Shown: positions 23,270-35,999, counted from the first letter of the stretch. The stretch is DNA of 64,000 nt from Zhengitettix transpicula (GCA_037074705.1 CM073590.1:235340101-235404100); one strand, 5' to 3'. Notes: a model not told the origin generated them from the letters alone. Numbers and translations are program-made.

Positions 23270-24361
23270 CAAGAGGATTATCACCAAGGTCATAGGCGAA
23301 TAGATAATCCTAAAAAAAACGATTAATGCTCGAATACTTCTACAAACTATTAATCTCCGATTAGACTCAATTTCTCAACAACCCCGCTTTCTTTCCTCGG
23401 TGATTTATCCACCATCTGCGTCGGTTGGAAATCTTTCAGGAGGCGAGTTCATCTTCCATCTTGTGGTAGCGACACCTCAGATTTCTGCTGGCATGCAGAA
23501 ATAACAAAGGGATTGTGATGGAAAAACTGTTTATTGTCCATTGATGTAACTGGACCGGGTAAAGCTCTGATAATAAACATAATATTTTCATTGTTTCGAT
23601 ATAAATAAAAGTGAATCAGATTTATTTTTCATGAGCATGATCACGATATATTTGTTTAAATCTGTTCATATTGCGCGTGCTTAAAAAAAATATTAATCAA
23701 ATCATCCTATAAACAGAGAGACCTCAAGTGTATCATCTTCACGTTGAACTTGTTTGGATCAGGTACGCAATTGTATGAAATGACAATAAAGGTAAAAAGA
23801 TATACGTTATTTATTATGTGAGCCCCGGAAAACTTAAAGGACTCTACCGACCAAGCGGTTCACAGTATTAACACGACCGTGACGGTGCCTCCAGAGGCAA
23901 TTACAACCATGAGTCTGCGGACTTCGATCACGCGGAAGCAACGGAGTACGTGCGATATTTCCCAGTGTTAATCCAGAACCGGGCTTGAGTGTAATCTAGA
24001 ATCCAACAAGTCTTGGGTTCGCGCCAATGGCGTAGGCGTCGGACTGCGACGAAGAGGTTGGTTGCAGTCTCACTCGCCAGAAAGAAACGTGCTGACACCT
24101 CGTCACCAACGGTGACTCTCATGGGAATTCTTACGGCGTGATTCACCTATTCTGACTCTACCTAGCGCTTGCATATTAGAAGAACTAAAATTTGTTAAAC
24201 GCAACATGAACCTTTTTGCAAGTAACGGGGACAATCACGGAGGAACCTTCAGTTCTCAGTCTCAACGAGTCTAGCGTTCATTATTCCGGTATCGCAACTA
24301 TTTGACAACCTTCCTGAACATGTAATGAACATCAACAACTACAACTCATTCGTCAAGGAGT
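23270..24361. other. Spacer with a possible degenerate tRNA-SINE
   Basis: At about 24030-24090, CAATGGCGTAGGCGTCGGAC and GGTTGGTTGCAGTCTC faintly resemble A and B boxes of a tRNA-derived SINE. Evidence is weak. No gene. Confidence 0.25.
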
Positions 24362-24758
24362 GTTTTGAGAGGTGTATGTTCCGGGGTCGCAGACCTTGGG
24401 CATACGGTAAGAGTTGTCCGCTATTCCCATTGGAACAGTCGGCCAGCTGCCTCCTAAAATGGGGTCGAGGTACGGAGAGGGGAATGCTGCGTCCCCACAG
24501 CAACCCCTCTCCCGCTATCGGAAGGGCGTGGGACAAGTACCCAATGCCCGACCTACTGATGCAGGTTTTTCTAGGGTTTTCCCTGCATTACTTTTAGGCG
24601 AACGCCGGGTAGGATCCTTAAACTATTACCCGGGGGCCCTAGTTAACCCTTGGCTGCCTTCCTCTACCCTTCCGCATCCCCCCTTTCAAATCCCTTCCTA
24701 TGCTATTATAGTTGCCATCATGTGGATTACCCTCATGTAGCCTGTTACCCTAAAAAAA
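24362..24758 (+). mobile_element. Retroposon family A, copy 9, 5'-truncated
   Basis: Starts at TTTTGAGAGGTGTATGTTCC and ends CCTGTTACCCTAAAAAAAA. About 160 bp of the 5' end are missing. No clear duplication was seen. Confidence 0.76.
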
Positions 24759-25013
24759 ATAATTACCCTTAAATTTCATGACTAGACCGAATTCGATGAA
24801 AAGTTGATGAGCATTTTAGTTCGTCGCGGATATGCAAATAAAATTGCCCCTTAACCTCCCAATTTTGGTGGTCAAAAAGTAAAATAAAATTTAAATTGCC
24901 CTCAATTTGACTTTTTTTTAAATCATAGAAATATTTTTCATCCAAATACATACAAAAAATAGACAAGTAACAGACAAAATAGCGTGCTAAATGCTAAAAT
25001 GTTTCCTTTTTTT

Positions 25014-25090
25014 TTTGAACCACCTGACGAAAGCAACAAGAATTGTAGAAATGTTGCTTGATATTTATTTATCACTTATGTTTGTCTGTC
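25014..25090 (+). repeat. Fragment of repeat Y
   Basis: ACCTGACGAAAGCAACAAGA followed by GTAGAAATGTTGCTTGATATT parallels 2903-2945. Similarity fades after about 75 bp. Confidence 0.45.
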
Positions 25091-25890
25091 TTTGTGTTTA
25101 TCTAATTAACAAACACGTTTTATATTTTAATTTTTATATTTAATCCATATTTGAACTTTTTCAAAGCATTTTATATTTAACCAATTTTTAAGTACGTTAT
25201 ATGAAGAAAATTTAATCCGTGGTAACTTGAGATTAAACAAATTGATTTTAAATCTCTTTAAACTATATACACAGAAAAATTAAATAATTTTAATGTCCGG
25301 TAAAGATCTGTAACCCTCTTCAAAAGTGAGTTTTTTACTTATTGCAAAGAATTTCAATAAATTATTTACCTCTTCCCGCAACCAAATTCTGTTCGTATTT
25401 TATTGCACAAAGTAGTTATAAATTGACTGTGCCAGTGTAGTTTAACATCTAAGGGGATTTATGTTTTGTTATTTTTATCTACGTTCAGATAAACTAAATA
25501 ATTCACTAATAATTTAACTTCAATTAATTTTTTATAAATACTCTTCATATTCTCCTCAAAGGTACTTCAAAATACCAATACACAACGCCCTGTAACCACT
25601 CAAACGGAGTAAAAAAAAAACAGAAAATTATAATATACAAAAATGAATTAAGAATCCGCCCACTTCTGTATGAATTAGTTGATAGGAAACAATCTGAATT
25701 AGAGAGGACGCCGACTATTCCCGAGTATATCAGGAGAAATATTAATAAAAAAATTTCATTACAACTATTCAAATATGAGAAACATCTATTGAACAGTAAA
25801 TTTGAATTTTTCAGATTCCATTGTTATATAAAAAATAATTATCTAAAATAAATAGATTTTGGATATAAGTAAAAACGAATTAAAGTAGGG

Positions 25891-26447
25891 TTTTTTTAAG
25901 GTGTAGACAGGATATGTATAGGGTAATCCACATAATGTCAACTCCCCTCTTATAGCATAGGAAAGGGAGTGAAAGAGGGGATACGGAAAGGTAGAGGAAG
26001 GTAGCCCAGGGTTAACTAGGGCCCTCGGGCTATGGTTTAATGATCCTTCCCGGCAATTCACCTAAAAGTGATGCAGGTAAAACCCTAGAAAAACCTGCAT
26101 CAGGTAGGTCGGGCATTGGGTACTTGTCCCACGCCCTTCCGACAGCGGGAGAAGAGTTTTCTGTGGGGTCGCAACATTCCCTTCTCCGTACCTCGACTAG
26201 TTTAGAAGGTTAGAAGGCAGCTGGCCGACTGTTCCAATGGGAACAGTGAACAACTCTTACCGCATGCCCAAGGTCTGTGACCCCGGAACATACACCTCTC
26301 AGAACAGGCCGAGGTGCCTCGGCTTGTGGGAACCTTAGTTCAAAAACGGAGAGGAAAAGGCATCCCCAAAGGTAGCCCCTTCCTGTCTCTCCTACAATGT
26401 CCTGCCTGCGAGAGAACATCCCTCGTAGGTACTGCCCCTCGCAGACA
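25891..26447 (-). mobile_element. Retroposon family A, copy 10
   Basis: Near full length, minus orientation, T-run at 25891. The 5' end carries three half-units of the CCTGCGAGAG hairpin ending near 26447, with mutations. The A-tail end resembles copy 6. Confidence 0.77.
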
Positions 26448-27276
26448 GTAACAGCTGAGGTCGCAGCTTTTTTAACTGAGAAATAAAAGGAAATAAGTTC
26501 TTAAACTGGCTGCCACTCGGAGAAAGTAACCTTAACGAAACTATCGATAGTTTCTTTGGAAGGAGTCCCATTGCCTCGTCTAGTAGCCGAGATTATATTT
26601 GAAAGTAACACTGACGAATTAACGTCGCTAAAAATATTTTTGGTATTCATTATTCACAAGGCGACGAAATGAAACTATTTTCGAACCATTCTTTTTCGTA
26701 GTGACCATCAAGCACGTGCAATACGACTTGTCTGTCCCAAAAATAGTCGTGACGTATAACCAGAAAAAAAAAGTTTTCTCGGAAATTGATGTGGGAAGAT
26801 AAAGGTTAAAAGGAAGCAAAACAAAAAATTGTTGGCTTTCAGAATTGATTATCCATTACCTCGCCCTATAAATAACTGGGACCTAACCCAAGCGAGGGCT
26901 GGAGTAAAAACACAAACCTATATCTATTAAGATTTGGTATACAAGGATAACGCAGTAGAAGAACGCTGTAAAAATTTTTTAAAATAAATGAGAGTATTTT
27001 AATTTGTAACATAGTCACAGGAAATGCAGTGTCTGGGGGGGGGGAAGGAGGGGCGGTCGCAAATATATGATAAAAAATATTATAAATCGATCCCGACGGT
27101 AATTCTGTAAAGGAAAGACAGTGAATAGGCAAATAAATAAGGCATTTAACCAGTCACTAATTTGATAATAAATTTAATTATTATATTAGTATTATTATTA
27201 GGCAGAAAAAGAATAAAAGATTTAAATGCCGATCGTATAATTGATTCAGTGTTCTGAGAATAAAACATACGACATA

Positions 27277-28506
27277 CCACTGTGATCGAAAAGTAAGGTG
27301 AAATTGTCATTTAAAACTCCCGAGTATTAGGACGGCAGGTAAATGTTTTTTTCCTAGGTTGGTAGGACTGTCTATAATATTTCCCAAGCGTCTGTTTGTT
27401 AAAAGGTTTAACTAGCTCCGAGTTACACGTGATTTTTTAAACAACCAAAAGTGAATTTTTCGATTTTTGCAATGGGTGATTTTGTTGAGCAAAGAACTTG
27501 CATCAGATTTTGTTTTCGGAACGAATATTCTTGTGCGGACACGTTGAATGCCTTTGGTGATCAAACTATGGCACAAAAAAAACGTTTATAAGTGGTACAA
27601 CGAGTTCAAAGGAAGCCGAGACCGCGTTGAAGACGAACCTCCCTCTGGACGACCATCAATGTCTACCGACGAGGCCCACGCCCAAAATATTAAAGATTTG
27701 GTGCTTGAAAATCTTCGATGGACAATTAGAGATCTCGCTGATGGTGTTGGAATATCATTTGGCTCAGCCCAAACCATTTTTAAGAATGTTTTGTGTCTCA
27801 AACGCGTCAAGTCTCGATTGGTGGGAAAAAAGCGTCGCGTTGATGTGTGTGAAACTTTGCTGTCTGACTGTCAGGACCACTTGAAATGCATCATTACTGG
27901 AGACGAGACTTGGATTTACGCATACGACCCTGAAACCACCGACGAATCCAGCGAATATCGTGCAAAAGGTGAAGCAAGAGCGAAAATCAAGGTCATGTTG
28001 ACACTTTTCTTTGATTATCGTGGTGTGGTGCACTATGAATTCCTTACGCCGGGCCAAACTGTCAACAAAGAATATTATTTGAGCGTTATGCGTCGTTTGC
28101 GTGAAGCTATTCGTCTGAAACGGCCGGAATCTTGGTTCCTTCATCACGATAATGCACCATGTCATACTGCATTGGTTCTTCGCGACTTTTTTTTGCCAAA
28201 AACTCGACTCATATCGTTCCGCAACCACCGTATTCGCCTGATTTGGCTCCGTGCGACTTCTGGCTATTGAACAAACTCAAAACGCCGTTTTGACACAATT
28301 GAGGAGATCAAAACCGAATCGAAGAAGGTCTTGAAGGCTATACCGGAAAAAGACTATTCCGATTGTTTCGAGGACTGGAAAAAGCGTTGGAAAAAGTGCG
28401 TTTTATCGGACGGGGATTACTTTGAAGGGGATGAAATTGATTTGGAAGAATAAATAAACAATTTATATTTTATAAATAAATTCACCTTACTTTTTGTTCA
28501 CAGTGG
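27277..28506 (+). mobile_element. Full-length mariner element with terminal inverted repeats
   Basis: CCACTGTGATCGAAAAGTAA at the left and the reverse of TTACTTTTTGTTCACAGTGG at the right form about 26-bp inverted ends with two mismatches, flanked by TA at 27275-27276 and 28507-28508. The length is 1,230 bp. The transposase inside is frameshifted. Confidence 0.9.
27472..28453 (+). pseudogene. Mariner transposase, frameshifted at three homopolymer runs
   Basis: The frame opens MGDFVEQRTCIRFCFRNEYS at 27472, breaks at the A8 run 27575-27582, resumes VYKWYNEFKGSRDRVEDEPP, breaks at the T8 run 28187-28194, resumes with NSTHIVPQPPYSPDLAPCDF, breaks again near the A-run at 28276-28279, and ends DYFEGDEIDLEE, stop, at 28451-28453. 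The catalytic residues are seen in TGDETW, HHDNAPCH and APCDFW, giving the D,D34D spacing of mariners if the T-run is read with two residues. No promoter was identified. The protein cannot be made without frame changes. Confidence 0.88.
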
Positions 28507-28508
28507 TA

Positions 28509-30578
28509 AATTTTTTTACTTAAAAGTTTAAATACGATAAAGAAACAAATTCGGTAAATTTTATGTCAAAAAACTATTGTATGTTAATTGAAGTAAATAA
28601 ATATCCTGAAATTTACTGAGACACTATCAAAAATGGTGACTCGGTAGAATTCATCAATATATTAATAATAAATCAAGTTTTAAAAAAAAATATGTTACCC
28701 CCTTTTAAAATTTGTGTCGTGTCATCAGAAAAAATTTCTTTGGCGTTTCGAGCATGCAGTCGTTATCTTCCGACCCACGGAGCAATTTAAGGGTAAGAGG
28801 TAGATGACCTTTCAAGTGCAAGGTTGCTTGCGTGGCCGTTTATAAACTGCACGCAGTCATTATCAGGTTCGATAAAGCTAACTACATTCCCCTGTTGATA
28901 AATCAGGACGTTTCGTAATTTAAATCTTTCGATAAAAACATATTGTAGATATATAAATAATAATAATAACGAACCTGTAATTTAACCGATGCCAGCTTAA
29001 GTAATGATCTCTCTTCCTTTTTCACATGTTAAATGAGGAGGGAAAAAATTGTTTTAAATTACGGAATTTAAAACTTATTAAAATAGCAAAAGTTCTGGCA
29101 ATAAAAAGCTGTTCAATTTTTTTTCCAAAGAGTATTATCTTAATAGAAAAGAGCATATTAAATTTCAAGAGAAACAAATCGATATTTCTCATAATTCATC
29201 AATATCCCATATCAGTATTATCTTTGATCTGGGTATTATTCAAAAACTGCACAAAATAATAGTTAATTAAAAATATCGGCTATTTATTTACGACAATCGG
29301 AATGTGAGCCTACTTTAATGTCCATATTCCACGAGAAAATTTAGTTTTGCAAGTAATAAACTGTAAATTTTGATGGCTTCCATCGACCAGTCGCGCGCTT
29401 TAATTAAAAATTCCAACGTCGTCATCGTTTTATTAGAAAAATAGACCACTGAGATATTTAACAGCAGAGGAAGAAACTGGAAGTTTATCGGAGGTATCTG
29501 CCGGAGCAAACTTCGAGAAAATGAAATTTGGACGTAAATAAAACTGAAATTATTTTCTCAGTAAATTAACACTTAAAAACGGGATGGACCGCATCAGTTA
29601 CCAATTAAGTGACGTCTTAAGAAATATATATTAAAATAATTAAAACAATGAAGCAATGTTTAAAACTAATGGAATTTGTGACAGTTTTTTTAACATCATA
29701 CGGATAATGTTATTATTTACTTGGATTGTGAATACGAATATCGTCAATTGAGTTAATATTGGATTTAAAAAAATGTAATTGACGTGTTTGAACTGTCAAT
29801 ATAATTTTATCTGATTTTTTTTATACACAGGATCATTTCAGGAGTTAATTATAATATTTTTGTTTAATTCGTATCACAGTGTTACGTCTACTTTAAGGTT
29901 GTCTGTCCTATAACTAATTTTCCCCTGCTTGATGTAAAATCACATATTAATTAGATAAAGAAGAAGCTAAATAACAGACAGAAATAATATAAATAGTGTG
30001 TAATTTATTTTATCACTGAACTGGAATATTTTTAACACAGACGTTTTATATTTAATAATTAAAAAAAATCACATATCCTAAATTACCAAAGTATTTTTTT
30101 AATATAAATATTGTTTAACATGTCAGCTTTTTTTTTCGCATGGATTTTAACCCCTCCCCCACCCCCGCCGTAATTTATGTACGTAATCATGGTTTTGACT
30201 TGACTAATTTAACGAATACACATAATTTTAAACACTTCGCGCCATATTTAATTTTTAAAATGATGTTTCCTTTAGTTTACGTCGCAAATACGTCGCTAAA
30301 TATTAAAATTTATTCCGTTGGTGTTTAAAGGTGAAATAAATTTGGTATTCAGGCAAAGCACGAATACCAAGGAGACTAGAAACGTTAAAATATTACGAGC
30401 AAAGACCTTACAGTAAAGGAAGAGTAATTATTTGCTTTCCAACCTGAAATTTCTAATGAGGAAGAAGTGCAAAATGCACAGTGTCAATATTTATTTTAAA
30501 ACTGGACTCCTGGAGAGTCAGGAAAGAGAATGGTGATAGATTATAAAAATCCAGAGGAAAATAGAAGCAGCCAAAAAA
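28509..30578. other. AT-rich spacer, nothing recognised
   Basis: About 2 kb after the mariner with no coding frame of note and no clear repeat structure. Confidence 0.45.
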
Positions 30579-30591
30579 TAAGAATTAGGAC

Positions 30592-30768
30592 ACGACAAAA
30601 TTCTCGGGTCTCAACCCAGGCCTATGGTTTGTTAAATAACGACGTTTCAGGTTAACCTGATGACGACGGCGGAGCTTGCTGTCGAAACGTTGTTATTCAA
30701 CAAACCGGCCCGGGTTGAGACCCGAGAATTTTATCTTCATCAGATTCATCTGGAAAGCCGTCGTTCTC
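30592..30768 (+). mobile_element. Hairpin element with 13-bp target-site duplication and hammerhead-like core
   Basis: A 177-bp insertion flanked by TAAGAATTAGGAC at 30579-30591 and 30769-30781. It contains inverted arms 30597-30648 and 30684-30732 around CTGATGA (30657-30663), a 7-bp stem CGACGGC/GCTGTCG, and GAAACG. The motif order matches the conserved core of hammerhead ribozymes (CUGANGA, stem II, GAAA), although the cleavage triplet and stem I are not convincing. Such motifs are known from Penelope-like and retrozyme elements. Confidence 0.6.
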
Positions 30769-30781
30769 TAAGAATTAGGAC

Positions 30782-32394
30782 CTTTAAGGAAAATATTTCC
30801 GGAGGCTGTAGGGGCGGTCAGAAAAGAAGACGTTGACGTTGCAAGTTGGTTTCAAGGAATATTCGGAAAATAAAAATATCACGGAAAGTCGACCTTGATT
30901 TCCAGTACGTGAGGTAATGAGGAATTTCTGAGTTTCTGACTGCAGGGGACAACATCGGAAAAGGGGATCAGTGTCGACCAGGGCTGAAGGATTCGGGGTG
31001 AACCTGGAAAACAGTCGTTTATTATCGAGGATACTAGATGGGTGATTATCCGAAATATAGCAGCACGTTCATTAATTAAATACGCGTACTGTGTAAATTT
31101 CCATGGAAAATACGTCGGGTAGATATAACGGAATAATTTTTAAAAAAATACATAAGAGTAGATAAAATTATGTCTCCTTGGCTCCACAACCCATTTAGGG
31201 CCTTGGCCTACCGGGACGACTGCCAGACTGTCAAGATTCATGACACATTCTGCATTTAGGAGTGGCACGTGGTCAGTGCTTCGATTCAAGGGGAGATGAA
31301 GTCTATACATATATAAAATTAGGGACAGATTTCGTCTGGACACACTGGAGGTAGAAAAGCATCGCACGTCATGGCAGCGAACAGAGCGCATACGACGAAA
31401 CAATTTTTATCACGAAAGATTGTTAAAGTAATGCTAGCATTTTGATTCTAAATTATATAAAAATGAAACTATGGATTCGGTATAAAATCAGATCAAACCA
31501 AACGGATGTTAATACTTAATAGTAAGAAGGAAATGCCAATTTTAAGATTTTTTGCCAATATAAAATCAATTAAAGACAGTGATTTACAAAATTAGAAAAT
31601 TATCTACGGTTTAATGACAATCAGAACTTTAAAAGCAAACGGATTTAAATATTAAAAATATATTTTGCTTTGGATTTTTTTAATGGATTGTCTTCGCTTT
31701 GATTCCGTACGTCCCGTGTAGTATCTGACAGGGCGTAGTTTTTATAATCTCCGAAGATGAGGTTTTGTGAACTTTGATGCAGTAAAATAATTTCGGTAAA
31801 CTTTGAATCAGCATTCCTGAATTTTACTAAAGGTCCTCTAGGTCTTAAATACTGAACGACAATGTCTATTTCGTCAAAGGCTGTGATGACGTCGAATTTT
31901 TAGTTAGGCTAATTTGCCTTAAAGAAACTTTAATCGAAAAAACAAAATTAAGGAATGATTGGTCGACGTGGTGTATGGAATAGGAACATTCTATTTTTTG
32001 TAACGGTGGGATTTTTTTAGATGTTTTAGAGAATAATTATTGTCGATAGCAGAGGATTACATCAGGAGTGAGGTTAAAGAGAACGGGAATGAGTGACTTA
32101 GATACAAAAGAGACTAACAAAAATTGCATCCTGTACTGATCTGTTTTTTTTTTCTAATTTCTGTATGAAGACGAGAAACGCGTAAAAAAAACTACAAATC
32201 GCATCTATTTTGAAATCTAGTTGTTAAATATGATGAAAGTACGAACACATGCGTATTTCTGGTCAGTGTAAGGAAGAAGTTCTACTGCAGCCAAGATGGA
32301 AATGGAAAAATATTGTTGGGTATATTAGAAAGTACTGATTATTGTAAATTACATGACGTTTCTCAATGTAATAATTTTCTACGATGATTGCGCG
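30782..32394. other. Spacer, nothing firmly recognised
   Basis: A moderately GC-rich patch at 31170-31400 (GGCCTTGGCCTACCGGGACG) looks like repeat sequence but has no definable ends. Later exons of the 32.4 kb gene were sought here and not found. Confidence 0.35.
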
Positions 32395-33070
32395 TTACCT
32401 TTGGAAGTGAGGCTGAAGGAGCGGAGGCGGTAGGATTCCTCGTCTTCGCCTTCCATGGGTCCGAGGCCGGAGTCCGGCACGTCGAGGAAGGCGGCGGACT
32501 TGCGGGGCGGCGTCTGGTGGTGCACGGAGCGGCGCGTGGAGCCGCGGCGCCTCAGGCCCGGCGACGCCTCGGGGGTGGCGATGGTCGGGATCTGGTCGGC
32601 CAGGCGCGGCTCGCTCACGCCCGAACGCATCGTCTCCGAAGCCGGGGCGTTCTGTTGGGGGCGGCGGCGCACGGACTTGGCCCCGGTGAGGCGGGCGCTT
32701 TGGGATCGCGTGGCGGGGCGGCGGGCGCGGCGCGAGGAGACGGGCGTGCCTCCCCCGGAGTCGTGGGCGGCGGCGGCGGCGGCTGCCATGGCCTCCATGC
32801 TGGAGAAGCCCGGCGCGCAGATGGAGGCGGAGCGGCCCTTGGGCAGCATGGCTCTGTCCTCCGTCGGCATCGTGCGGCGGCGTCGCACTGGCCCTTGCCT
32901 CGGTCTCTGCCGGCTGCGACGCCCTCATCGGCGACGCTCGGGAACCGTCGGCGAGCTTCGGCGTCACGCGAGGCGCGGCGAATTTCAAGCAGCGTTCGGC
33001 TCACGTCATATCGAACTCTCACAGCCGACGCGACCCATATCTCGCAGAAGCCTCCTGCAAAATTAATCGC
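32395..33070. promoter_or_regulatory. GC-rich, CpG-dense island
   Basis: About 680 bp are strikingly GC-rich with many CG dinucleotides, against an AT-rich background on both sides. It covers the candidate first exon and about 200 bp upstream. It may mark the promoter and 5' UTR of a minus-strand gene. No core promoter motif was identified with confidence. Confidence 0.45.
32399..32870 (-). CDS. Probable first coding exon of an unidentified gene (possibly an RGK-like GTPase)
   Basis: A minus-strand open frame begins at ATG 32868-32870 (A at -3) and runs 157 codons to a donor AAAG/GTAACG after 32399, so it would be spliced to an exon not found here. The protein is Arg/Ser/Ala/Pro-rich with a poly-Ala run, and ends SYRLRSFSLTSK. 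The frame is free of stops inside a GC-rich island in an AT-rich window. Other frames are also open because of the base composition, so the frame choice rests on the start, the donor and the Ser/Arg pattern. The ending recalls, weakly, the N-terminal extension of insect RGK GTPases; I do not claim that identity. No later exon was recognised to the left. Confidence 0.5.
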
Positions 33071-33360
33071 ATAGGATATGAGCAAAACAAGTAGTCTTCA
33101 AGGCGGAAAGTATAATATAAATGATGTATCGATTGACCCAAAAATTCATTTTGAGATTATTGAGAACATTTATGTCTCGATGGAAAATTATTCTAGTTTT
33201 TAAAGCGTTATTTTTTAATTAAAGCTGAGAAATGTTACAGATCAAACTGAAAAACTCTTTAAAAAATTCTTTTTACAAATATAAAGCGTAGTAAATATTA
33301 TAAATACTACAGATCGAAGACTTTCTGGGTGAATTGAATTATCCAAAACGTTTTTGGGGT

Positions 33361-33478
33361 TCCACTCGGATGAGGTTGTAGAATAGCGACGTTTCATCGT
33401 CTTCAGCCTAGAAGTCGAGAAGACGACGGCAGTGATGACCCTCGAAACGTCGCTATTCTACAACCTCACCCAGGTGGA
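33361..33478 (+). repeat. Related hairpin element (inverted repeat)
   Basis: Arms 33361-33395 and 33444-33478 (GATGAGGTTGTAGAATAGCG against CGCTATTCTACAACCTCACC) enclose a 48-bp centre. The right arm and the following GGTGGAAAGCCG parallel the element at 30592-30768, so both belong to one family. Confidence 0.6.
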
Positions 33479-33479
33479 A

Positions 33480-35820
33480 AGCCGAGGATCTTTTGCTTAT
33501 CTTAGAAATATTCGTAAAACAAATTTTTCTTAATTAACAAACACTTTATAACACTTTATCAACTATCAAGCGCCAATCTCGGATAAACGTCCTCACAGCT
33601 CGTAGTAGTTAAAGAGTTAAAGTATTTCTTATAACATTTTTCGTCCAGATGAATCGTACTCGAACCTTTATACCGCATTCGTGAAACTGTGTAATTAATT
33701 TCTGATTTACGGTGAATATTACTCAGTTTCCAAATGTATATATTTAGTGGTATTTCCCAAAAATTCTCAATACTCTGTCCTTACATTAAAAAATAAGTTA
33801 CTTCCATATTTAAATTTCGTTGTCATAATTTTGTTTCAGTACGTTCAGTGACAAAGTACGAGAAAGAGCAGAATCACTGACGTCATCGAATTTAAAATTC
33901 AATAAAGCTTCAATTTAATGATTAATAAATATTTTAAATTATTACTGCTGCGTTTCTTACTGATTTTCATATTTTTTATATACTCATTTATGCCTTGTAC
34001 ATTCTAAATTATTTATTTTCTCATATTTTTCTCTATGTATGAAACGCTATGATTATGAGTAAATAAATCGTTCTACGCTTGTTGTAAATAAGGCCTTACA
34101 CTAACTGGTATTTTTAATGAAGACGGTAAGTTTTATTCATTATTTTGAAGTTTTAACGCCTGATTTGGAAATGCAGTAAGTCTGAGATATACAGAGAGAG
34201 AGAGGTTGCATTTAAGAGTAGAATAATTATGGTTTGAATAAAAATAAACGATGAACCCACAAAGTTAAAATTATTAGAAGTAATATAGGTGGAGTTAAGG
34301 AACAAGTGACGTTTCGGTCTGTGAATAAAAATCTCTGATCGTCTTACTGTAAGATGTGCGTCATTTCCGATCATTAATGTATGCGTCCTCTATACAACCC
34401 ACATTCATTACAGTGACAGAGATGTTAACGACAAGTTCTTTACCCCCGCAAGTTATGTGACACCGCAACACTCATCACCATCTCGCTGGCCATTTAAAGG
34501 TCACAAATACCGTATACTTTATTATTAATGTCCGGTAAATTAAATTTACGATTGTAAATATGAGTAAAAAATTCATCACAAGTCTATCATATCGAAATCT
34601 AATAACGACAAATTTGGCGACGATCGTTTCTTTTGAAATTAAACGCCACGAATTGAAAATATTAAAAATATAAAACATCTTCGTTAAAAATTATACAAAT
34701 TAACAGTCAAAATAAAGTGATAAAGTGTGGTATTTATTCCATCACTATCTTTTGTCTGCTAAATGACTACTTCTGTATTTAATTAGTATGAAAACATTTT
34801 ACACCAAATTTAGTTGAAATATTTACTCTGTCCAGTCTATAACGATAAAAGAGGGTGGTAAATTAACCGTTACAGTTTTCGTCACCTGTAATTAATTTAG
34901 CTGATTTATTATTACACATAACTACTAAAAATATATAATAAATTTAGAGAGTGCTAATAAATAAATAAACATCGGTTAATTTTAAGTCATCAAAAAATAA
35001 TTTACTATTATAAAACTAAACAACTTTTCATCGCATGTTTTGGGGCCTCATCAGGTTCAAGTTTAAAAAAAAAATTATATCCGGGGTCCATTCTCTGTTG
35101 ACTGATGTGGCCGAAAAACCTTGTAATGTAAATTAATTATTTCGGGCCCAGCAGTCAGCAGTTTGGATATCATTTTTTTTAAAAAGAAAATTAACCTAAG
35201 GAGTTTGCAAAATAAGCGACGAAGCGTTGTTTAATGTTACATTAACAAATTATTTTTATGGCTTAAAATTGGCTGATGTCTATTTATTTACTAGTTTTCT
35301 CAATATATATTGTAGCAATAGTTAATTAGGCCATTAAATTGTTTAGGGATAATTTGAATTGTTTTGATAATGAATTGTAGTATAATAATATAGCCGACGA
35401 AAAGTGCAAAGTGGTCTCAATATCAGATGAAAATTACATACCATTGTATTTTATTTCAAAATAATGATTTGCTTTAATAATCGAAGAAAATGCCGATTCA
35501 TAGTATGTAAATCTCTCGGAAAAACAGTCAAAAGAAACTTGATCGTCTAGACCATGGGGTAAACGGGATGGATGACGTTTCCACAGGTGGGGAAACGATG
35601 TATAAAAAGTGAGAGAAAAAGCCTCAAATTTTCTTCTTGCACATGCCAGCTTTGTTTTTCTAATACCTATAGTTACACGTCGTAGAGACAAAAGCCTTTA
35701 GGAGAAACAGAGATAAATTTCAAAGAAAACGGAGACTGGACGAACATCGAAACGGAGGAAGCCTCCTGCTATTTTCGTGAAGGCGCCAATCACCATAAAA
35801 TATTACACAACAATGCTGAG
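33480..35820. other. AT-rich spacer, nothing recognised
   Basis: Single GAAACGTC-type motifs near 34315 (minus strand) and CTGATGA near 35052 (minus strand) may be scraps of the hairpin family. No gene. Confidence 0.4.
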
Positions 35821-35990
35821 GGTATGTAAGCAAACCCCGCAATTTATTCATTCAATATATTTTATGCAACATGACTTTTTTTTTAAAAAAAAAAGTGTTA
35901 TACATACCGAGATTTTTCTGTAAAACCCTGAGATAGTTAATAATTTTGCATTTTAAAACCCGAGCCTCGCACTTTCAGTAGGTAAAGAAA
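35821..35990 (+). repeat. Dispersed repeat, copy 1
   Basis: ATGTAAGCAAA, CCGAGATTT, CTGTAAA, CCCTGAGATAGTTAAT and GAGCCTCGCACTTTC occur in this order and match the reverse complement of 42330-42495. The family is not recognised. Confidence 0.55.
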
Positions 35991-35999
35991 AATGTATTA

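Noticed and set aside
27764..28228. Minus-strand frame of 154 codons
   Set aside because: Shadow of the mariner transposase on the other strand.
32388..33074. Plus-strand frames of 203-228 codons in the GC island
   Set aside because: High GC keeps all frames open. The minus frame has the better start and a donor site.
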